A stretch of DNA of 25,946 nt from CAYZZU01 sp964483105 (GTDB lineage: Bacteria; CG2-30-53-67), in NCBI GenBank assembly GCA_964483105.1, contig CAYZZU010000032.1, positions 1-25,946 of the forward strand, written 5' to 3'. Of this stretch, positions 1 through 7,933 are shown piece by piece; position 1 is the first letter of the stretch, and each line of letters begins with the position of its first letter. The notes under the pieces are model-generated. The model had not been told where the DNA came from and did no database searches. It saw only the letters and a list, made by a program, of their open reading frames with translations. A program made the translations under genes and the position numbers.

Positions 1-127
1 GGTCTTCGGTTTCACCTTACAGGTGAGTCGTATACTCACCATAAACCTTTAAACCAAGAGGGCTTTTTGCGTCGGGTGAAACTCCTATCGCTAATTTAGG
101 ATCCTGAACAGCAGGTCTCGCCGCATC
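1..127. other. Left-edge intergenic DNA with nested inverted repeats
   Basis: No complete gene is visible. The stretch holds a perfect 7-bp hairpin (GGTGAGT at 22-28, ACTCACC at 34-40). An 8-bp inverted repeat encloses it (GTTTCACC at 9-16, GGTGAAAC at 75-82). Positions 82-100 carry CTCCTATCGCTAATTTAGG, which recurs with one mismatch at 25609-25627. On the minus strand an ATG at 40-42, preceded by AAAGG, opens a frame that runs off the window after 14 codons (MVSIRLTCKVKPKT). That could be the start of the next gene, but 14 codons cannot support it. The nested repeats could equally be a structured RNA or part of a dispersed repeat. Confidence 0.35.
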
Positions 128-418
128 TCAGAAGAGAACCCCCCGCAGGTCGTCCCGGCGGATTCCCTCCAGATAGAGAACCTTCTCGCGGGCATGCTCT
201 CCCCGAAGGATGGTAATCCTCGATTTGGCGATATGAAGTCTTTTGGCAAGAAACTTGATGCACTGCCTGTTGGCGGCCCCCTCCACAGGCCTGGCGGTCA
301 AACGTATCCGAAGAACGCCCTCCGCCTCCCCCATGATTTCGTCCCGTGAAGCACCGGGTTGGATCCGGACCCGAAGGGATACACCTCGGGCGTCTTCTTT
401 CATGATGCAGCCTGACAT
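128..418 (-). CDS. yggU: DUF167 / YggU family protein (UPF0235)
   Basis: A 96-residue protein of the DUF167 (YggU/UPF0235) family. The family's fold is known but its function is not. The hallmarks are RVRIQPGASRDEI near residue 17 and LRIRLTARPVEGAAN near residue 36, followed by a lysine- and arginine-rich C-terminal half. Length is normal for the family. It is the last gene of the cluster here, 79 nt downstream of divIVA; yggT-divIVA-DUF167 neighbourhoods are common. Start choice is uncertain: the ATG at 418 has an AGGG about eight bases upstream, and an in-frame ATG five codons later (403) also fits the family, since the conserved domain begins after it. Confident on family, not on cellular role. 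Confidence 0.88.
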   Translation of the reverse strand: MSGCIMKEDARGVSLRVRIQPGASRDEIMGEAEGVLRIRLTARPVEGAANRQCIKFLAKRLHIAKSRITILRGEHAREKVLYLEGIRRDDLRGVLF

Positions 419-497
419 ACCGGTTTCCCTGTCATTTCAGTTGAAGATATCACGGAGGTACGGCGCAAAGGACCAGGCAAAAGACAAAGGAAACGGG

Positions 498-1004
498 TCA
501 GATCACCTGAATATCGGAGTGAATGTTCACCTCTTCGTCCAGGTCCCGCTGATCCTGATCAAGGATCTTCTTGTATGAGTCCACCAGGCTTCCCAGTTTG
601 GCCAGAAACTCCCTCTGCATCCTCTGGAGATGGTGAATATCGTTCCGGATGGCGCTCTGTTCTTCCTGCGCCCGCTGCAGAATCTCGGATGCCTTCAGTT
701 CGGCCTCCCGGATGATCTGCTTTCCTTTTTCTTCTGCGCGGCTGCGCTCATCTTCAATAATTTGCTGAAGCCCCTCCAGGGTTTTCCGGATGGAAGCCTC
801 CCGCTCCTTGCACTCCATGAGTTCACGGTCTTTGTCCGCAAGGGCCTCCATCAGGGAGTTTTTCCTTGAGATCAGTCCCTCCATCTCCAGGGAGGTCATC
901 TCCAGGAAGGTTTCCACCTCCCTGGGGTTGTACCCCCTGAAAGAGGTGGCAAACTGTTTCTTCTTGACTTCAAGCGGCGTGACACAACTCTCTTCATCCG
1001 GCAT
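498..1004 (-). CDS. divIVA: DivIVA domain-containing protein
   Basis: A 168-residue DivIVA-family coiled-coil protein. The N-terminal membrane-curvature/lipid-binding module is clear: TPLEVKKKQFATSFRGYNP, then REVETFL, the usual TPLDI...K.F....GY...EV..FL pattern. From about residue 40 to 145 it is a charged heptad-rich coiled coil (EKGKQIIREAELKASEILQR is typical). In Gram-positive bacteria DivIVA organises polar growth or septum placement; in deltaproteobacteria its role is less defined. The start at 1004 is chosen because AAGGAGG lies about eight bases upstream and the homology begins there. A longer frame opens at 1079 but overlaps yggT and adds residues unlike the family. It lies 22 nt after yggT. 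Confidence 0.92.
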   Translation of the reverse strand: MPDEESCVTPLEVKKKQFATSFRGYNPREVETFLEMTSLEMEGLISRKNSLMEALADKDRELMECKEREASIRKTLEGLQQIIEDERSRAEEKGKQIIREAELKASEILQRAQEEQSAIRNDIHHLQRMQREFLAKLGSLVDSYKKILDQDQRDLDEEVNIHSDIQVI

Positions 1005-1026
1005 CCCGACTCCCTCCTTTCCGCTT

Positions 1027-1323
1027 CTACCGAAGATGATAAGCAACCTCCTGCACGGACCTGACCACGAACATGTCAACGAAATAGAGGGCCAGGATCA
1101 GGATCAGGGGGGAAAAATCGATTCCCCCGGCCATGGGGAGATATCGGCGGATCCGATAGAGGATCGGCTCCGTGACGCTCCGCAGGAAGCGGACAATCGG
1201 ATTGTAAGGGTCCGGGTTGACCCAGGTAACCAGGGCGGCGATAATAACAATCCAGATATACAGGCTGATCACCATGTGAAGAATCTGAGCGACGGCATTC
1301 AATAAATTTCCGAAAATGAACAT
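1027..1323 (-). CDS. yggT: YggT family integral membrane protein
   Basis: A 98-residue membrane protein of the YggT family, with hydrophobic stretches at about 6-35 and 70-87. Between them lies the conserved loop with NPIVRFLRSVTEPIL and the following RIRRYLP, then GGIDFSPLILILALYF. This pattern is diagnostic for YggT (related to chloroplast CCB3/YlmG). The family has been linked to cell division and membrane organisation in cyanobacteria and plastids; its role here is inferred only from context. The ATG follows the proC stop directly (TAGATG), with AAGGAAGG just upstream as ribosome-binding site. Neighbours yggS, proC and divIVA match the common yggS-proC-yggT order. Confidence 0.93.
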   Translation of the reverse strand: MFIFGNLLNAVAQILHMVISLYIWIVIIAALVTWVNPDPYNPIVRFLRSVTEPILYRIRRYLPMAGGIDFSPLILILALYFVDMFVVRSVQEVAYHLR

Positions 1324-2145
1324 CTAACCTTCCTTTCCCAGTTCCCTGGATCGACGGGTCGCCGCCTCCACGGCATTCCCCAGCACAGCCCTGAATTTCC
1401 CTTCTTCCAGGGCATGCAGTCCGGCAATGGTGGTTCCTCCCGGAGACGTTACCTGATCCTTGAGTTCTCCAACATGCCGGTTGCCCTGAATGACCATACC
1501 GGAGGCGCCGCGCACGGTCCAGGCCGCCAGGCGGGTCGCTATCTCCCGCGGAAGCCCCTGGCGGACCCCGGCGTCGGACAGCGCCTCGATCAACACAAAG
1601 AGATAGGCCGGACCGGACCCGGAAAGACCGGTCACGGCATCCATCATCTTCTCCTCCACCACAACGGTCTCCCCCACGGCCCCCAAAAGACGAACCGCCG
1701 TTTTCCGGTCACGCGAGGTCACGAAGCGATTGAAGCTGAGGGCCGAAATCCCTTCCCGGATCAGGGCCGGGGTGTTCGGCATCACACGAACGGCCCGGAT
1801 CTTTTTCCCGACCCTTTCCTCAATCCTTGAGAGGGGAACCCCCGCGGCAATGGAGATCAGCAGGGTACCGGCCGACAGGGCCTCACGGATCTCATCCAGC
1901 ACGGAATCAATCACCTGGGGTTTGACCGCGAGCAGGACCACTTCGGAACGTGCGGCGAGATCCCGATTGCTTTCGGCGCCTTCGACCTGGTACCTCCTGA
2001 CGCAGTCTTTCAGCCTCTCCGGGTCCGGTTCCCCGACCAGGAGATCCGCCGGCCGAACCAGACGGGAAGCGAGCCACCCGGAAATGAGGGCGTTCCCCAT
2101 GTTTCCGCAGCCAATGACTCCGATTCGCAGTCGATTCCGACTCAT
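1324..2145 (-). CDS. proC: Pyrroline-5-carboxylate reductase
   Basis: A 273-residue enzyme reducing 1-pyrroline-5-carboxylate to L-proline with NAD(P)H, the last step of proline synthesis, in the cytoplasm. The N-terminal Rossmann fold carries IGCGNMG at residues 11-17. The C-terminal dimerisation and substrate domain carries the family signature GLSGSGPAYLFVLIEALSDA followed by LKDQVTSPGGTTIAGLHALE. Length is normal. Its ATG overlaps the yggS stop by four bases (ATGA), so translation is probably coupled. Proline synthesis has no direct link to division, but yggS-proC pairing is widespread. Confidence 0.97.
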   Translation of the reverse strand: MSRNRLRIGVIGCGNMGNALISGWLASRLVRPADLLVGEPDPERLKDCVRRYQVEGAESNRDLAARSEVVLLAVKPQVIDSVLDEIREALSAGTLLISIAAGVPLSRIEERVGKKIRAVRVMPNTPALIREGISALSFNRFVTSRDRKTAVRLLGAVGETVVVEEKMMDAVTGLSGSGPAYLFVLIEALSDAGVRQGLPREIATRLAAWTVRGASGMVIQGNRHVGELKDQVTSPGGTTIAGLHALEEGKFRAVLGNAVEAATRRSRELGKEG

Positions 2146-2828
2146 CTCCGCTCCCCGAATATGGCGCTGCCGATCCGGACCCGTGTCGCGCCCTCTTCGA
2201 CTGCCACCTGATAATCGTGGCTCATCCCCATGGATAAATGTTCCATTTCAACACCCGGAAGACCCATCGCCACGACCTGATCCCGGATCCGCCTGAGCCT
2301 GCGATAGATCGGTCTTCCTTTTTCCGGGTCCTCATAAAAAGGCGGAATCGTCATCAATCCCATCAGCTTCAGATGATCCATGCCGGTAATCACCCGGATC
2401 AGGGAGAAGACCTCCTTTTCCTCGATCCCGAACTTCTGCGCCTCGCCTGCGAGACTCACCTGGACCAGAACGGGAAGTTTCTTTCCCTGTTTCCCGGCCT
2501 CCCGATCCAGCTCGCGCGCCAGACGCAGACTGTCCACGGAATGGATCTCGTCAAAGAGGGAGACAGCCGATTTCACCTTATTGGTCTGAAGGTGACCGAT
2601 CATGTGCCAGGACACGTCCCGGCCGATGTCCGCTATCTTATCCCGGGCTTCCTGGACCCGGTTCTCTCCGAAGATCCGGATTCCCTCCCGGAGGGCTTCC
2701 CGGATCCTGGCCGGATCCACGGTCTTGGTGACGGCCACAATCGTAATCTCATCCGGATCCCTCCCCACACGCCCGGCCGCGGAGGCGATGCGCTCCCGGA
2801 TGATCTTGAGATTCCCGGCGATTGACAA
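2142..2828 (-). CDS. yggS: PLP homeostasis protein, YggS/PLPBP family
   Basis: A 228-residue pyridoxal-5'-phosphate-binding protein of the YggS (PLPBP/PROSC) family. It is a TIM-barrel related to alanine racemase with no known catalytic activity; it buffers PLP and affects amino-acid metabolism. Visible motifs are VAVTKT, with the PLP-binding lysine at residue 35; FGENRVQEA; WHMIGHLQTNK; LMGLMTIPP; and LSMGMSHDYQVAVEEGATRV near the C-terminus. The start codon is TTG (2826-2828), with AAAGGAG six bases upstream; no better ATG exists. It lies 28 nt after pgeF and overlaps proC by four bases. Confidence 0.96.
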   Translation of the reverse strand: MSIAGNLKIIRERIASAAGRVGRDPDEITIVAVTKTVDPARIREALREGIRIFGENRVQEARDKIADIGRDVSWHMIGHLQTNKVKSAVSLFDEIHSVDSLRLARELDREAGKQGKKLPVLVQVSLAGEAQKFGIEEKEVFSLIRVITGMDHLKLMGLMTIPPFYEDPEKGRPIYRRLRRIRDQVVAMGLPGVEMEHLSMGMSHDYQVAVEEGATRVRIGSAIFGERR

Positions 2829-2856
2829 GAACCACTCCTTTGAACCGCTCTAACGG

Positions 2857-3672
2857 CTATCCATCCTCCCGCAGCATGATCAGTCCCATCATCCGCCCTG
2901 TTTCTTTCCCCATGCTCCGGCGATAGGAATAAAAGGTCCGGGATTGACAGGCGGTGCACATCCTGACATGATAGATCCGGTCCTCCTGGAGACCGGTTTC
3001 AAGCAATTCCCGGTGATTGGCCCTCCTGAGATCGAAAAACCAGGACCCCTGTTTTTGGACCAGGACCTCTTCAGTATGCGGCGTCAGCCGGGATATCCTC
3101 CGGGCAATCTCCTCACCGACCTCATAGCATCCTGCCTCGATGCAGGGACCCACGGCCGCGTGGAGATCCCCGGGTGACGTCCCGAAATCGTCACGCATCC
3201 TCTGAATCACGCGGGTAAGAATATGCTGAAGCGTCCCCTCCCTCCCCGCGTGCACGGCGGCAACCACCTGTTTCACCGGATCCACCAGGAGAACCGGGAC
3301 GCAATCCGCGGTGAGAACACCGATCGCGATCCCTTTCTGGTCGGTCACGATGGCATCGGCCGGGATCCGGCGGATCTCTTCCGCGGACGCCCGTCTCTCC
3401 TCAATCCGGAAGACCTCCGTGCCGTGGACCTGCCGGACTGTGTAAATCTCCGGATTCTCGGAGGTAACCCCCTTGATGAAAAGACACCGATTGATCTCCA
3501 CCAGATCGTTATCCTCCCCCACGTCCAGAGCGAGGTTCATTCCTTTGAAAGCCCCGGAGCTCACCCCGCCCACACGGGTACTGAATCCGTGGCACACCCC
3601 TTTCAGGGAATCGAACGCGGGAATTCCGATAAACTTCACCTCGTCACTGAATCGGATTTCGTACGGTTTCAT
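2857..3672 (-). CDS. pgeF: Peptidoglycan editing factor / purine nucleoside phosphorylase, YfiH family
   Basis: A 271-residue member of the YfiH/PgeF (DUF152, 'multicopper polyphenol oxidase') family. Family members act on purine nucleosides, and E. coli YfiH removes mis-incorporated L-Ser from peptidoglycan precursors. The metal/active-site residues are visible: H83 in RQVHG, C124 in TADC, H141 in VHAG, plus GPCIEAGCYEVG and the C-terminal CTACQSRTFYSYRR. Oddly, the loop after H141 reads HAGREGT where HAGWRGT is usual, replacing a conserved Trp-Arg pair. The start at 3672 has only a weak AAGCAGG ribosome-binding site. It follows the radical SAM gene by 15 nt. Family certain; specificity not. 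Confidence 0.93.
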   Translation of the reverse strand: MKPYEIRFSDEVKFIGIPAFDSLKGVCHGFSTRVGGVSSGAFKGMNLALDVGEDNDLVEINRCLFIKGVTSENPEIYTVRQVHGTEVFRIEERRASAEEIRRIPADAIVTDQKGIAIGVLTADCVPVLLVDPVKQVVAAVHAGREGTLQHILTRVIQRMRDDFGTSPGDLHAAVGPCIEAGCYEVGEEIARRISRLTPHTEEVLVQKQGSWFFDLRRANHRELLETGLQEDRIYHVRMCTACQSRTFYSYRRSMGKETGRMMGLIMLREDG

Positions 3673-3687
3673 CCTGCTTCAAGTCTT

Positions 3688-5445
3688 TCACCCGGAATCC
3701 GCGCAAACACCGCACCGACGGCACCCCGGCTCTTCCGGACAGGGACGGGTAAACCGACCGGTCGCCGCTTTTCGATATTCCTGGATCAGGTAAGACCCGG
3801 CAAGCCCCACGTCCACCAGGTCCCAGGGGAACCGTTCCTCCTCTTCCCTCACCCGGAAGGGCTGATCGTAAAACTCCCCCCCCGTCTCGCGCATCGCTTG
3901 GTTCCAGTTTCCATTCCGATCGGAAACCGACATCAGCAAGGACCCGATCCGGCGATCGCCTCGGGATAGAATTCCCTGAATAATCGACCACTTGGGAAGT
4001 TCATGGATCACCCTGATGTTTCCCTCTTTCTGTAAATTTTTCTTAATATAACTTATTTTTTTTGATAATGCATCTTTTTTATTCATCGGAACCCATTGGA
4101 AGGGGGTGTTCGGTTTCGGCACGAAGATATTCAGACTGACGACAATCCGCCCAATCCGTCCGGTTCGTTTCCCCTCCTGAAGCTGAATCCTCCGGATCGC
4201 TTTCACCAGTTCCACCAGGGCGGTGACATCCGAATCCTCCTCGAAAGGGAGTCCAACCATGAAATAGAGCTTCAGGTTCAGGATTTTTGAAGAAAACACC
4301 CGCCTTGCGGATTCCAGGATCTGTTCTTTCGATATACCCTTGTTGAGGATATTTCGGAGTTTCCCGCTGCCTCCCTCGATTCCGAAGGCAAGGGTCTTGT
4401 GCCCGCTTTCAGTCAGGGCGTTGAGCAACTCCGGTCTGAGAGAATCCACACGGAGAGAAGAAACCGAGATCGGAGCCCCCAAATCCCGAAGCGCGGAAAC
4501 CAGATCGGAGATCATGGGGTAATCCGACACCGCGGTTCCAACCAGACCGATTCTGCGGGAGTATAACAGTCCCTCGCGCGCGCTCTTGAGGACCCCCTCC
4601 CTGCTGCGGAATCGGGGCGGGCGGTACAGATACCCGGCGGCGCAGAACCGGCAGTGCCGGCCACAGCCGCGGTCGATCTCGATCAGGAACATATCGTTCA
4701 GTTCCGTCTCCGAAGTCAGGATCCTCGACACGGTGGGAAACCGATCCACGTCCCGGATCCACCGGCGAACGACACGGGAGGGGTATCCTTTTCGAACATC
4801 CACCCTCTTGACCCGCCCCCGGGAATCGTACCGGAAGGTATAGGCATGGGGGAAATAGACCCCCTCCACCCCCCGCGCCGCCCGACAGAAAACCTCGAAA
4901 TCAGCCGCATCCCGGACAGAAACGGAGGTCAACCGGTCCAGGACTTCCGGAAGCAGTTCTTCCGCCTCTCCGATCAGGATGAGATCCGAGAAATACGCGA
5001 GGGGCTCCGGATTCATGGTCACCGCGATCCCTCCGATCCAGACCATCGGATCCCGGCCGTACTCCCGGTCGCGCCGGAACGGAGGCACCCCCCCTCCCCG
5101 GAGGATCTCGACCAAATGAAGATAATCCAACTCAAAGGAGATGGAGAAGGCGAGGATATCAAATGAGGCAAGGGGATTTCCCGATTCGAGAGAGACGTAC
5201 AGCGCCCGGTTGTTCCCAAGCTTTTCCCGATCCTCCCGGTCCGGAAGAAAGATCCGTTCACAGGTGACGTCGTTCCGCTGGTTCAGTATATGGTATACCG
5301 CCTGGAACCCCAGGTTGGACATCCCGAGAAAATAGGTGTTGGGATAGACCAGACCGATGCGGATTCCTTTTGAAACCGGATTCCACTCCTCGCCATATTC
5401 CGCATCGAGGCGCCTTCGCCTTTTCGTGTGCATTATATTGCGCAT
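3688..5445 (-). CDS. Radical SAM protein with B12-binding-like N-terminus, unknown function
   Basis: A 585-residue radical SAM protein. The [4Fe-4S] motif is CGRHCRFC, with cysteines at 261, 265 and 268. Before it, residues about 25-200 resemble the cobalamin-binding Rossmann region of B12 radical SAM enzymes (IRIGLVYPNTYFLGMSNLG, DILAFSISFELDYLHLVEIL, GGIAVTMNPEPLA), but I see no DxHxxG histidine loop, so base-off B12 ligation is doubtful. The last residues form a cysteine cluster (569, 575, 578, 581) that could bind a second Fe-S cluster or zinc. It resembles the first half of the TIGR03960-type proteins without the DUF2344 half. The ATG has GGGGAG six bases upstream. Its place behind ftsZ suggests co-expression with division genes; its substrate is unknown. 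Confidence 0.88.
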   Translation of the reverse strand: MRNIMHTKRRRRLDAEYGEEWNPVSKGIRIGLVYPNTYFLGMSNLGFQAVYHILNQRNDVTCERIFLPDREDREKLGNNRALYVSLESGNPLASFDILAFSISFELDYLHLVEILRGGGVPPFRRDREYGRDPMVWIGGIAVTMNPEPLAYFSDLILIGEAEELLPEVLDRLTSVSVRDAADFEVFCRAARGVEGVYFPHAYTFRYDSRGRVKRVDVRKGYPSRVVRRWIRDVDRFPTVSRILTSETELNDMFLIEIDRGCGRHCRFCAAGYLYRPPRFRSREGVLKSAREGLLYSRRIGLVGTAVSDYPMISDLVSALRDLGAPISVSSLRVDSLRPELLNALTESGHKTLAFGIEGGSGKLRNILNKGISKEQILESARRVFSSKILNLKLYFMVGLPFEEDSDVTALVELVKAIRRIQLQEGKRTGRIGRIVVSLNIFVPKPNTPFQWVPMNKKDALSKKISYIKKNLQKEGNIRVIHELPKWSIIQGILSRGDRRIGSLLMSVSDRNGNWNQAMRETGGEFYDQPFRVREEEERFPWDLVDVGLAGSYLIQEYRKAATGRFTRPCPEEPGCRRCGVCADSG

Positions 5446-5508
5446 GCCGATCTCCCCGGCCGCGACGCAGTCTTCCGAAGAAATCGGACGAACCCAATCC
5501 GCATCCGT

Positions 5509-6651
5509 TCAGTCCAGTTGCCTGCGCAGAAAGGTCGGGACATCCAGGTCGTCTTCGTCGAAGCCGCCGCGCGGATTCTTGTCGGTGTGCAGCCTCCCCT
5601 TTCTCAGGTAGGTCGGTGTCTCCATAGACCGTCCGCCCGCATAGGTCTCGAAATTGACCGCCTTCTTGATCACCGGTTCCTCCTGAACGGCCGGTTCCTC
5701 AAAACCGGTGGCGATCACCGTCACCTTGAGAGCCTCCCCCATATCCGTATTGACGGCGGAACCGAAAATGATGTTGGCATCCTCATGGGCCTCTTCCTGT
5801 ATGATGCTGGTGGCCTCATTAATCTCATAGAGCGTCATGTCCACCGTACCGCTGATATTGATCAGCACCCGGCGCGCTCCGTCCATGGATCCGTCCTCCA
5901 GCAGGGGACTGGAAATCGCCTTGTGGGCAGCCTCCACGGCCCGCCCCTCCCCGGTGGCCATACCGGTCCCCATGACCGCGCGCCCCCGCCCGGTCATGAT
6001 CGTCCGGACGTCGGCGAAGTCCACGTTGACCAGCCCCGGCGTGGTAATCAGGTCTGAAATCCCCTGAACCGCCTGGCAGAGGACGTCATCGGCAAGCTTG
6101 AAGGCATCATATAAGGGGGTATGCTTGTCGATAATCCCGAGCAGCCGCTGGTTGGGAATCACGATCACGGTATCCACGACTTCCTTGAGTTCAGCGAGCC
6201 CCTCCTCGGCCTGATGGGTCCTCTTCTTGCCCTCGAAGTTAAAGGGCTTGGTCACTACCCCCACGGTCAGGGCGCCGGCCTCCTTCGCGAGCCTCCCGAT
6301 CACGGGAGCGGCGCCGGTCCCGGTTCCTCCTCCCAGCCCGGCCGTGATAAAGACCATGTCCGCTCCCTGGAGACACTCTTTGATACGGTCCTGATCCTCG
6401 AGCGCGGCCTGGCGGCCGATCTCCGGATCGGCCCCGGCCCCCAATCCCTTGGTCAACTTGGTCCCGATCTGCATTTTGAGCGGTGCCAGATTCCCGGCCA
6501 GGACCTGCGCGTCGGTGTTCAGCGCCACAAACTCCACCCCTTCCAGTCCGGAATGGATCATGGTGTTGACCGCGTTATTCCCACCCCCGCCGGCACCGAT
6601 GACCGTAATCCTCGCCCGGCTCATCGTCTCCTCCGCAAACTCAAACTTCAT
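5509..6651 (-). CDS. ftsZ: Cell division protein FtsZ
   Basis: A 380-residue tubulin-like GTPase that forms the Z-ring and recruits the divisome. Features seen are ITVIGAGGGGNNAVN at the N-terminus; the tubulin signature GGGTGTG at 107-113; the T7 loop NVDFADV at 209-215 with catalytic D211 and D214; a variable linker from about 325; and the conserved C-terminal peptide DVPTFLRRQLD, which binds FtsA. Length is normal for a proteobacterial FtsZ with a short linker. AAGGAGGA lies about seven bases before the ATG, one of the strongest ribosome-binding sites in the window, consistent with high expression. It is 34 nt after ftsA. Confidence 0.99.
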   Translation of the reverse strand: MKFEFAEETMSRARITVIGAGGGGNNAVNTMIHSGLEGVEFVALNTDAQVLAGNLAPLKMQIGTKLTKGLGAGADPEIGRQAALEDQDRIKECLQGADMVFITAGLGGGTGTGAAPVIGRLAKEAGALTVGVVTKPFNFEGKKRTHQAEEGLAELKEVVDTVIVIPNQRLLGIIDKHTPLYDAFKLADDVLCQAVQGISDLITTPGLVNVDFADVRTIMTGRGRAVMGTGMATGEGRAVEAAHKAISSPLLEDGSMDGARRVLINISGTVDMTLYEINEATSIIQEEAHEDANIIFGSAVNTDMGEALKVTVIATGFEEPAVQEEPVIKKAVNFETYAGGRSMETPTYLRKGRLHTDKNPRGGFDEDDLDVPTFLRRQLD

Positions 6652-6685
6652 CGCCCATCCTCCTTCCCTGATAAAATCCGAACGG

Positions 6686-7933
6686 TTAAAAAAACTCTCC
6701 GAACCATCTTCGCATCCTTGTCAGAATCTTGTTGAACAACCCCTCCTCGGACTGTGCCGAGAGAGAGGGGCGGGTCAGGTTCTCAAACCCGTACCGCACC
6801 AGGCCCACGGCCGTGGCGTAGACCGGGCTGGAAACCACATCCACCAGACCGCCGATATCCCCGGGGATCCCGAGTCGCGAGGGAATGCCCATCACCTCTT
6901 CGGAAATTTCAACCATTCCCTCCATCGCGGCGGTTCCACCGGTAATCACCAATCCCGAAGCGATCATTTCCTCATAGCCGGTTTTGATGATCTCCCGTTT
7001 GACCAGGCTGAAGAGTTCTTCAACCCTCGGCTCGATGATCTCGCTTAGAATCTGCCTCGAAAGCACACGGGGCGGTCTGCCCCCCACGCTCGGAACCTCG
7101 ATCGTCTCGTCGTTTCGGACCAGCGAAGTCTTGGCACACCCATATTTGAGCTTGATCCGCTCCGCCTCGCTGATGGGAGTCCGAATTCCCACGGAGATGT
7201 CGTTGGTGACATTATTCCCACCGAGGGCGAGAACCGAGGTATGCCAGATGCTTCCGTCCAGGAAGATGGCCAGATCGGTGGTTCCCCCTCCGAGATCAAT
7301 CATGGCCACCCCCAGTTCTTTCTCCTCCGGGGTCAGGACGGACAGACTGGAAGCGAAAGGCTCCAACACGATATCCTTGACCTCAAGACCCGCACGGTTG
7401 CAGCTCTTGATGATATTCTGGACCGACGTAACGGCACCGGTCACGATATGAACCTCGGCCTCCAGGCGTACTCCGGACATACCGACCGGATCCCTGATCC
7501 CGTCCTGATCGTCCACGATGTATTCCTGCGGAAAGACGTGGAGGACTTCCCGATCCAGAGGAATGGAAATCGCCCGGGCCGCGTCAATCACACGGTCCAC
7601 GTCCCCCCGGCCAACCTCACGCTCCTTGACCGCCACGACCCCGCGACTGTTCATGCTCCGGATATGACCGCCCGCGATCCCGGCATAGACCGAGGTGACC
7701 TCCACCCCCGCCATCAGTTCCGCCTCCTCCACAGCCTTCTTGATGGTCTCGACCGTGCTGTCTATGTTGACCACCACCCCCTTGCGCAGCCCTCTGGAGG
7801 GAGTCGTCCCCAGTCCGATGATCTCGATCGTTCCTTCAGCGCTCCTCTTTCCGATAATCGCGCAGATCTTGGTGGTCCCGAGATCCAGTCCGACAACAAG
7901 CTGTTCTTTCTTAGGCAATGTCTTCTCCTCCAT
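6686..7933 (-). CDS. ftsA: Cell division protein FtsA
   Basis: A 415-residue actin-like ATPase that tethers FtsZ to the membrane. Phosphate-1 motif GLDLGTTKICAII begins at residue 15; phosphate-2 is VAMIDLGGGTTDLAIF; the adenosine motif is LVITGGTAAMEGM. The last 15 residues (NKILTRMRRWFGEFF) form the amphipathic membrane-targeting helix. Start is ambiguous: the ATG at 7933 has a poor ribosome-binding site, whereas a TTG at 7916-7918 (codon 6) is preceded by GGAGGAG six bases upstream and would give a protein beginning just before the conserved domain. It lies 93 nt after ftsQ; a weak 5-bp hairpin (7948-7964) is the only structure in that gap. Confidence 0.97.
   Translation of the reverse strand: MEEKTLPKKEQLVVGLDLGTTKICAIIGKRSAEGTIEIIGLGTTPSRGLRKGVVVNIDSTVETIKKAVEEAELMAGVEVTSVYAGIAGGHIRSMNSRGVVAVKEREVGRGDVDRVIDAARAISIPLDREVLHVFPQEYIVDDQDGIRDPVGMSGVRLEAEVHIVTGAVTSVQNIIKSCNRAGLEVKDIVLEPFASSLSVLTPEEKELGVAMIDLGGGTTDLAIFLDGSIWHTSVLALGGNNVTNDISVGIRTPISEAERIKLKYGCAKTSLVRNDETIEVPSVGGRPPRVLSRQILSEIIEPRVEELFSLVKREIIKTGYEEMIASGLVITGGTAAMEGMVEISEEVMGIPSRLGIPGDIGGLVDVVSSPVYATAVGLVRYGFENLTRPSLSAQSEEGLFNKILTRMRRWFGEFF

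Noticed and set aside
1..127. c-di-GMP-I riboswitch at the left edge
   Set aside because: Only a GACGCAAAAAGCC-like segment is present; the GGCAAACC-type 5' half and the second hairpin with its receptor are not seen.
1005..1079. N-terminal extension of divIVA
   Set aside because: Overlaps yggT and precedes a clear Shine-Dalgarno and ATG at the start of DivIVA homology.
4654..5166. Long plus-strand open frames opposite the dcw genes, such as this one
   Set aside because: They are antisense shadows produced by GC-rich codon use of the real minus-strand genes; none shows a protein family pattern.
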